From the NCBI GenBank assembly GCA_001468855.1, contig LDIV01000007.1, positions 26,278-33,720 of the forward strand: 7,443 bases of DNA, written 5' to 3'. Made by a program: the position numbers and the translations under genes. Source of the DNA: a candidate division TM6 bacterium UASB124 (GTDB taxonomy: Bacteria > Dependentiae > Babeliae > Babeliales > RVW-14). This document shows positions 1-3,913 of this stretch, piece after piece (position 1 is the stretch's first letter; every line of letters begins with the position of its first letter). The notes below the pieces were generated by a model. It did no database searches, was not told where the DNA came from, and saw only the letters and a list, made by a program, of their open reading frames with translations.

Positions 1-1548
1 AAAGATATTTTGAGATTTTTTATAGAAGGCCACTCGGGAGATTCTTTGCAACCATCGAATTTTGTTCCCACTGAAAAAACTTTTCTTTCAGTTTACTATC
101 GTCCAGTTGCATTTATGCTGCATTCAATTGTTACTGCCATTTGCGGATTTAATCCATATGGTCATTATTTTGCATTTACGTTATTTCACTCGTTAAATTC
201 TGTTTTAGTTTTTAACTTTTTTTGTTTTTTCTTCAATATAAATTTGGCTTTTTTGGGTGCCATGTTTTTTGCGTTTCATCCAAGTCTCTGTTCTTGGTTT
301 GGGTGGATTGCAGGTTTCCAGCAGGTTGTTAATTTTACTTTTATTGCGCTGATTGTGATTTTATTCAAAAAGTATCTGGATTTGCAAAGAGATAGTTTAC
401 TTTTGCGTTGTGTTTACTACTTATCTTCAATTTTTATATTTTTAGTAGCGTTGTTCACTCGAGAGACTGTGATATTTTTCCCAGCAGTGATATTACTTTG
501 GACATTTGTGGATAAGAAATACTGCAAGCGTGGCGAGATCTGCAAATGTAGCATGCACAGTACTTGCTCTTCGATCTGTCTGTTTTTAAAAAGCATATTA
601 ATTGTTAGTGGTTTTATTTTTGTCAGTATTTTTTATTTTTTGTTTAGGCTGTATCTCTTTCCATTTAAGCTTGATTCATCTGAACCCTCACAGCTTCTCA
701 GCTTTTTTACAAACTTAAGTTCAAGATTTTTTGATCTGGTTACTTTTCTGTCTGATCTGGCCGGGTTATCGTTTTTGCCCAATGGGCACCAGGTATTGAA
801 GGGTTCTTTAATAATTTGTATATTTAGTTTTTTAATATTTTTATTCATAAAAAGTCGCGAGAAAAAACTTATACTATTTTTGCTTGTTCTCTCTGCAATT
901 CTTATGTGGCCTGCTATTGCCAGATACTATTCTAGTCGATATTTATATAAAGCTTTGCCTCTTTTTATCTTTATTCTTCTAATTTTTATAAGAGATTTTT
1001 GTCAGGGCAAATCCATCTTAGTGTACAAAAGAATTATGACATTTGCTTGGGCTTTAGTTTTATTTAATACTGTTTCTCTGTTTGCAGTTCTAAAAAATTA
1101 TGAAAGACTTTATCATAAAATTCACGTTGCATTTGATGAGCTGTGCATGGATGAAAGAGTGCAACAAAGACCTCTTTGTTTAGTAGGGATTCCATATGGA
1201 TTTTTCCCAACTGGTGCTGCTCAGGCCATATGGATGAGAGGTGTTAGTATGGATCATCCAATTTATTACGACAGAAGGACTTTTGGATTTAGCCATTTAC
1301 CGGTCTATGAGAATCTTATTAAAGTTATTCCGGCGAAAAATGGTTTTAAGATTATTTATACAAATTTGAATAAACTTACACTGTCCTGTGTTGGACAAGC
1401 TAAAGAGTCTAATCTTGGGGATTTTGTCTCTGAGAATAAAAATAATAATTACTCAGAAACTAATTTTGTTTTTCATAAAAAATATAGCGATCAGAACCTT
1501 TTGCTTATAACGTGGGATTATCAAAATACCAAATTTATAATTTTATAG
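1..1548 (+). CDS. Multi-pass membrane protein, GT-C / TMTC-like glycosyltransferase type (5' partial)
   Basis: The frame is open from base 1 (AAA GAT ATT TTG), so the true start lies upstream; the TTG at 10 has no ribosome site and is not a credible start. Residues below count that TTG as 1. The layout resembles the membrane part of TMTC/PMT-like GT-C enzymes, which move sugars from polyprenyl-phosphate donors to acceptors on the outer face of the inner membrane. Supporting signatures are YYRPVAF (29-35), GFNPYGHYF followed by LFHSLNSVLVF (46-68), an AFHPSLCSWFGWIAG-type segment (88-102), LFTRETVIFFPAVILLW (148-164) and SSRYLY (308-313). Hydrophobic segments lie near 52-75, 78-97, 104-120, 136-167, 190-213, 263-281, 286-303, 314-328 and 341-362. 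A soluble tail (363-512) follows, with no TPR repeats, unlike classical TMTC proteins. The acidic catalytic motif expected in the first external loop would be outside the window, so activity cannot be judged. A hydrophilic loop at 172-190 carries five cysteines. The stop is TAG. Confidence 0.75.
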   Translation, partial: KDILRFFIEGHSGDSLQPSNFVPTEKTFLSVYYRPVAFMLHSIVTAICGFNPYGHYFAFTLFHSLNSVLVFNFFCFFFNINLAFLGAMFFAFHPSLCSWFGWIAGFQQVVNFTFIALIVILFKKYLDLQRDSLLLRCVYYLSSIFIFLVALFTRETVIFFPAVILLWTFVDKKYCKRGEICKCSMHSTCSSICLFLKSILIVSGFIFVSIFYFLFRLYLFPFKLDSSEPSQLLSFFTNLSSRFFDLVTFLSDLAGLSFLPNGHQVLKGSLIICIFSFLIFLFIKSREKKLILFLLVLSAILMWPAIARYYSSRYLYKALPLFIFILLIFIRDFCQGKSILVYKRIMTFAWALVLFNTVSLFAVLKNYERLYHKIHVAFDELCMDERVQQRPLCLVGIPYGFFPTGAAQAIWMRGVSMDHPIYYDRRTFGFSHLPVYENLIKVIPAKNGFKIIYTNLNKLTLSCVGQAKESNLGDFVSENKNNNYSETNFVFHKKYSDQNLLLITWDYQNTKFIIL

Positions 1549-1571
1549 ACTAAGTAATAGGCATAAATTTT

Positions 1572-1750
1572 GAAGTTGCATCTGGCCCCCGGCCTGCGCC
1601 GGTGCGACGCTAAAACACTAGACTTCTTCCTAAACTAACCCAAGCAAATCCAATGAGCCACCCTTGGTGATTGTCCGCCGAATCTACTGCCAAGCGAAGG
1701 CTGGGAGCTTGTGGCCCCATCGCCCGTAGAGCGGCGGGCAGAGTTTGGAA
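1572..1750. other. GC-rich hairpin-containing intergenic island, possible ncRNA or foreign repeat
   Basis: This stretch lies between two convergent genes. Its composition jumps to about 59% GC (100 of 170 bases at 1581-1750, hand count), while both flanks are very AT-rich. It has no convincing ORF. Short stems are visible: GAAGT/ACTTC (1572-1576 with 1622-1626) enclosing CCGGC-ctgc-GCCGG (1589-1602); CCAAG/CTTGG (1640-1644 with 1663-1667), which competes with CACC/GGTG (1659-1669); CAAGC/GCTTG (1691-1695 with 1707-1711); and GCCCG/CGGGC (1722-1726 with 1735-1739). The first part resembles widespread short palindromic intergenic repeats of the CCGGC...GCCGG kind. The remainder could be a structured RNA on either strand or a decayed foreign insert. 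I looked for the conserved cores of RNase P RNA, tmRNA and SRP RNA and did not recognise them. Identity is unresolved. Confidence 0.5.
1589..1602. repeat. REP-like GC palindrome (CCGGC-ctgc-GCCGG)
   Basis: A perfect 5-bp GC stem with a four-base loop sits at the left end of the GC-rich island. It is nested inside the GAAGT/ACTTC inverted pair at 1572-1576 and 1622-1626. The wider sequence (CTGG...CCGGCCTGCGCCGG...GACG) looks like the short palindromic elements dispersed between genes in many bacteria. Only one copy is present here, so its repeat status is inferred. It could also act as a bidirectional end-of-transcript hairpin between the convergent genes, although no strong T-tract adjoins it. 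Confidence 0.35.
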
Positions 1751-1790
1751 AGAGATCTAATATTTAATTTTCAAACTTGTGTTAATCTAT

Positions 1791-2504
1791 TTATAAATTT
1801 AGTTTGCTTAATTGTTTTTTAATATCTTCAGGGATCTTGGCATTAGCTTCAAGCAGAAGTTCAATAATTTTTATATGTCCCAATTTTATAGCTATGTGCA
1901 TAGCTGTTTGATTAAATCCATCTGTTGCATTTACATTTGCTCCATTTGCGATAAGCGTTTTTACAATATTTGTCAGACCCCATGTGGTTGCTATGTGTAA
2001 AGGTGTTTCTCCACAGAGATCCTTGCTGTTCACATCTGCTCCCAAATCTAATATTGCTGTGGCTATGTCAGGAAAATTTTTTGATAATGATATGTGTAGT
2101 GGTGTTCTTCCGAGTGAATCTTGTGCTTTTAAGTCTGCTCCGGCGGCTATTAAAATTTGTGCTGCTTTAATTTTATTATTTTCTAGAGCCTTGTGCAGTG
2201 CGGTAGAATTGTTTTCTTGTTTTTGGTTTATATCTGCTCCATTTTCAATCAATAATATTATATCGTCTATTGCATCATTATCGATTGCAGTGTAAATGTC
2301 TTTGTACTTAGGCTTTTTTATAGGATCCATAGTTACTGCTGGATAATGATCTATAACTAGATGATCAGCTTTGGGTTTTTTTTTATTTGCGATTTCTGTT
2401 TGGGTGTCTTTTCCATTTCCTCCATTTACCTTTGTTTTTACCTTTGCTTGTGTATGCGAGCTAAATGAAATAGCTATAAAGAAAATTATTAAAAAATACT
2501 TCAT
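1791..2504 (-). CDS. Exported ankyrin-repeat protein
   Basis: This 237-residue protein starts at ATG 2504, with a good AGGAG (2514-2510) five bases upstream. Residues 1-20 form a signal peptide: MKYF, a hydrophobic core, then an HTQA cleavage site before KVKTK. A lysine-rich, low-complexity linker (21-68) follows. About five ankyrin repeats fill 69-223: a divergent first unit ending in LLIENGADIN (84-93); three canonical units with TALH (101-104), TPLH (134-137) and TPLH (167-170), each ending in a GAD or GAN hairpin; and a last unit with TAMHIAIKLGH (200-210). A short charged tail closes the protein. Ankyrin repeats are protein-binding scaffolds with no enzymatic role of their own. The signal peptide places this one in the periplasm or outside the cell, and in host-associated bacteria such proteins are often proposed as host-interaction factors. 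That role is inference; the binding partner is unknown. The gene is convergent with the membrane protein gene and divergent from the FKBP gene. Confidence 0.9.
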   Translation of the reverse strand: MKYFLIIFFIAISFSSHTQAKVKTKVNGGNGKDTQTEIANKKKPKADHLVIDHYPAVTMDPIKKPKYKDIYTAIDNDAIDDIILLIENGADINQKQENNSTALHKALENNKIKAAQILIAAGADLKAQDSLGRTPLHISLSKNFPDIATAILDLGADVNSKDLCGETPLHIATTWGLTNIVKTLIANGANVNATDGFNQTAMHIAIKLGHIKIIELLLEANAKIPEDIKKQLSKLNL

Positions 2505-2701
2505 GATTTCTCCTTTTTATCAATTTTTGAAACCTATTTTAATCTATCATTACGTTTTAATTTTGCTAGTACAAATAATTTTTTTTATTTTTTAAATTTA
2601 TACAAAATTAGGACTAGAAAATATTCTTAAAAAATTTACAATCGTATACATGTTGGTTAATATTTTTTCGAGTATATTAATATTGTCATAAGGAGATTTT
2701 G
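2505..2701. other. AT-rich divergent intergenic region (ankyrin gene / FKBP gene)
   Basis: This spacer separates two divergently transcribed genes, so it should contain both promoters. It is extremely AT-rich, with T-runs around 2577-2593. Strong ribosome sites lie at both ends: AGGAG at 2514-2510 for the minus-strand gene and AAGGAG at 2690-2695 for the plus-strand gene. A plus-strand candidate pairs TTGGTT (2653-2658) with TATTAA (2675-2680) across 16 bases, but the match is weak. A minus-strand TTGTAC followed 16 bases later by TAATGA is equally weak. No operator palindrome was recognised. Confidence 0.4.
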
Positions 2702-3181
2702 ATGAAAAAGATGGTTTTGACTTATGTATGTGTTGCATGTGCATTGTTGTGTGGTTGTTCTCAGCCCCCAGTAAAAACAACAGAGGATACTAACGTGGCG
2801 GATAAAAAAGAGACAGAAAAAATGGTAAGTTTGCCATCAGGGCTCAAGTTTAAGATTTTAAAAGTTGCCCCTGATGATGCAAAAAAACCAGTAAATGGCA
2901 AAACTGTTACAGTTCATTACACCGGCTGGCTTGAAGAAAATGGGAAAGAGGGAAGAAAGTTTGATAGCAGTGTTGATCGCAACCAAGCTTTTTCATTCCG
3001 TGTCGGAGTTGGCCAGGTTATTAAGGGATGGGATGAAGGTATTTTGGATATGAAGGTTGGCGAAAAACGTCGTTTGGTAATTCCACCACAACTTGCTTAT
3101 GGGGATTCAGGTGCAGGAAATGTTATTCCTGGCGGCGCAACATTGCTTTTTGATGTTGAGTTGCTTGAAGTAGAAGAATAA
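2702..3181 (+). CDS. FKBP-type peptidyl-prolyl cis-trans isomerase, predicted lipoprotein
   Basis: This 159-residue protein should catalyse cis-trans isomerisation of X-Pro bonds and assist protein folding outside the cytoplasm. The start is ATG 2702, six bases after AGGAG (2691-2695); the in-frame TTG at 2699 is too close to that site. The N-terminus is a lipoprotein signal: MKKM, a hydrophobic core, then LLCGC with Cys19 as the likely lipidated residue. A charged linker (20-45) precedes one FKBP domain (about 46-157). The residues lining the FKBP active site are present: Tyr73 (VHYTGW), Phe87-Asp88 (KFDSS), Phe97/Phe99, Val106-Ile107 and Trp110 (QVIKGWDEG), Tyr133 (LAYG) and Phe150 (LLFDVELL). 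The enzyme therefore looks competent. Secreted single-domain FKBPs of this kind are related to Mip-like proteins, but the dimerisation helix of Mip is absent. A strong terminator follows, so the gene is probably a single transcription unit. Confidence 0.93.
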   Translation: MKKMVLTYVCVACALLCGCSQPPVKTTEDTNVADKKETEKMVSLPSGLKFKILKVAPDDAKKPVNGKTVTVHYTGWLEENGKEGRKFDSSVDRNQAFSFRVGVGQVIKGWDEGILDMKVGEKRRLVIPPQLAYGDSGAGNVIPGGATLLFDVELLEVEE

Positions 3182-3211
3182 TATTTACTACAGCAGATTA
3201 AAAATTTTTTA

Positions 3212-3242
3212 AGGCGAGATTTTTTTAGTCTCGCCTCTTTTT
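3212..3242 (+). terminator. Rho-independent terminator after the FKBP gene
   Basis: An 8-bp stem AGGCGAGA (3212-3219) / TCTCGCCT (3229-3236) with a nine-base T-rich loop is followed by CTTTTT. An A/T tract lies just upstream. It sits 30 bases after the FKBP stop codon and separates that gene from the next one. Confidence 0.9.
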
Positions 3243-3275
3243 CCCCATATAACATAAAGAGTTAATAATTAAAAT

Positions 3276-3290
3276 AAAGGTTAGATAATG
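3276..3290 (+). promoter_or_regulatory. Ribosome binding site and start context that decide the start of the 3288 gene
   Basis: AAAGG (3276-3280) precedes ATG 3288 by seven bases. The sequence TAGATAATG here is repeated exactly at the start of the other exported protein (7022-7030), which also begins a signal peptide. This supports ATG 3288 over GTG 3308. The GTG at 3308 follows an A-run with no Shine-Dalgarno sequence. Confidence 0.6.
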
Positions 3291-3751
3291 CAAAAAAAAC
3301 ATGGATAGTGTTAACAGTTATTTTAGGTTTAACTTTGTCCGCTGATGCTATGAAAAGAATAGCTGAAGATGCGGGTATTTCGGGAGGAAATCCTTTTGAT
3401 AAGTGTCCTGTAAAACAAGAAGAAATTGAAGTACCGGAATTTTCACTTAACGTTTCGGTAGAGCAGCTTAAATTAAAATTAACTCAAGATATATTAGTTA
3501 ATTGGCCACTAAATACACCAGAAAAAGTGATTATGGCAATTAATTATTTACTGGAAAGGCGCCCATCATTAACAAAGCCTATGATTAAAGATATTTTATT
3601 AAAAGCCTGGGTGCAAGTTGATTCAACTGAAGAATGGAGAGCTGCGATAGATAGAGAGGTCATTCAGCGTGGGAACCGTGATTGTGCTGATATTTTAATA
3701 GATTTGTATATGGAATTTAAAAAAACTGTTCCATTGGTTTTATTCAGATAA
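3288..3751 (+). CDS. Small exported protein of unknown function, start codon frameshifted from body by an A8 run
   Basis: No family recognised. The body is an open frame from 3308 to a TAA at 3749-3751, 147 residues if GTG 3308 were the start. The only well-placed start is ATG 3288, seven bases after AAAGG (3276-3280). Read as given, it meets TAG at 3306 after six codons (MQKKHG). Adding one A to the A8 run (3292-3299) gives MQKKTWIVLTVILGLTLSADA, a textbook signal peptide with an ADA cleavage site, and a total of 154 residues. The mature part has two cysteines, one in DKCPVK and one in NRDCADI, and looks mostly helical. Helices may cover segments such as LSVEQLKLKLTQDI-like, EKVIMAINYLLERR and EWRAAIDREVIQRG; no enzymatic motif is seen. 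The frame break could be a sequencing error, a recent mutation, or functional slippage. No in-frame ATG exists upstream because a TAA lies at 3275. Confidence 0.65.
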
Positions 3752-3756
3752 AATAA

Positions 3757-3772
3757 GCAGCCCCTGCGGGGG
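3757..3772. other. GC hairpin downstream of the small exported protein gene
   Basis: CCCC (3761-3764), loop TGC, GGGG (3768-3771) forms a compact stem six bases after the stop codon. An alternative stem pairs GCAG (3757-3760) with CTGC (3764-3767). It probably marks the transcript end of the upstream gene, but no T-tract follows on either strand, so it is not a classic intrinsic terminator. Confidence 0.4.
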
Positions 3773-3803
3773 ATAAGTAAAATTTGGCTCAAAAAGTTTG
3801 TTT

Positions 3804-3832
3804 TTGATTAATTACTCTTTATATCTTATAAT
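3804..3832 (+). promoter_or_regulatory. Sigma70-type promoter for ileS
   Basis: TTGATT (-35, 3804-3809) and a perfect TATAAT (-10, 3827-3832) are separated by 17 bases. Initiation near 3839 would give an untranslated leader of about 75 bases before ATG 3914. This is the best promoter in the window. Confidence 0.7.
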
Positions 3833-3861
3833 TCTTATGTTCAAAATTATTGTTTAACCTT

Positions 3862-3897
3862 ATGCAAGTTAAGTCTTGCGTGCAAGCCTTGTCTTGT
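3862..3897 (+). promoter_or_regulatory. Tandem hairpins in the ileS leader
   Basis: Hairpin 1 pairs ATGCAAG (3862-3868) with CTTGCGT (3875-3881), including one G-U pair, around a six-base loop. Hairpin 2 pairs GCAAG (3882-3886) with CTTGT (3893-3897), with one G-U pair, also around a six-base loop. They abut directly. CTTG of the first (3875-3878) could instead pair with CAAG of the second (3883-3886), so an alternative fold exists. The pair ends eight bases before the AGGA ribosome site (3905-3908). The leader is too short for a T-box, no T-box sequence or terminator is visible, and there is no leader peptide. A regulatory role is inference. Confidence 0.35.
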
Positions 3898-3913
3898 TAA
3901 ATTTAGGATTGCC

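Noticed and set aside
633..848. Minus-strand 71-codon frame inside the membrane protein gene
   Set aside because: It lies wholly antisense to a strongly patterned membrane protein and has a lysine-rich translation with no family features.
1549..1790. RNase P RNA, tmRNA, SRP RNA or a tRNA in the GC island
   Set aside because: The conserved core sequences of these RNAs, and a tRNA T-arm/acceptor pattern, were looked for on both strands and not recognised; the region is left as unidentified.
1812..2295. Plus-strand frames across the ankyrin gene
   Set aside because: They are antisense shadows of a clear five-repeat ankyrin protein, with no ribosome sites and no recognisable protein features.
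2577..2593. T-run in the divergent spacer as a terminator
   Set aside because: There is no GC stem beside it, and both flanking genes read away from it.
2699..2701. TTG as the start of the FKBP gene
   Set aside because: It lies only three bases after AGGAG, whereas ATG 2702 has a normal six-base spacing and starts a standard MKK signal.
3308..3310. GTG as the natural start of the small exported protein
   Set aside because: It has no ribosome site and would discard the KKTW part of an obvious signal peptide; ATG 3288 plus a frame break explains the sequence better.
3752..3913. T-box riboswitch upstream of ileS
   Set aside because: The leader after the promoter is only about 75 bases, and I see no T-box sequence, specifier loop or terminator/antiterminator pair with a T-run.
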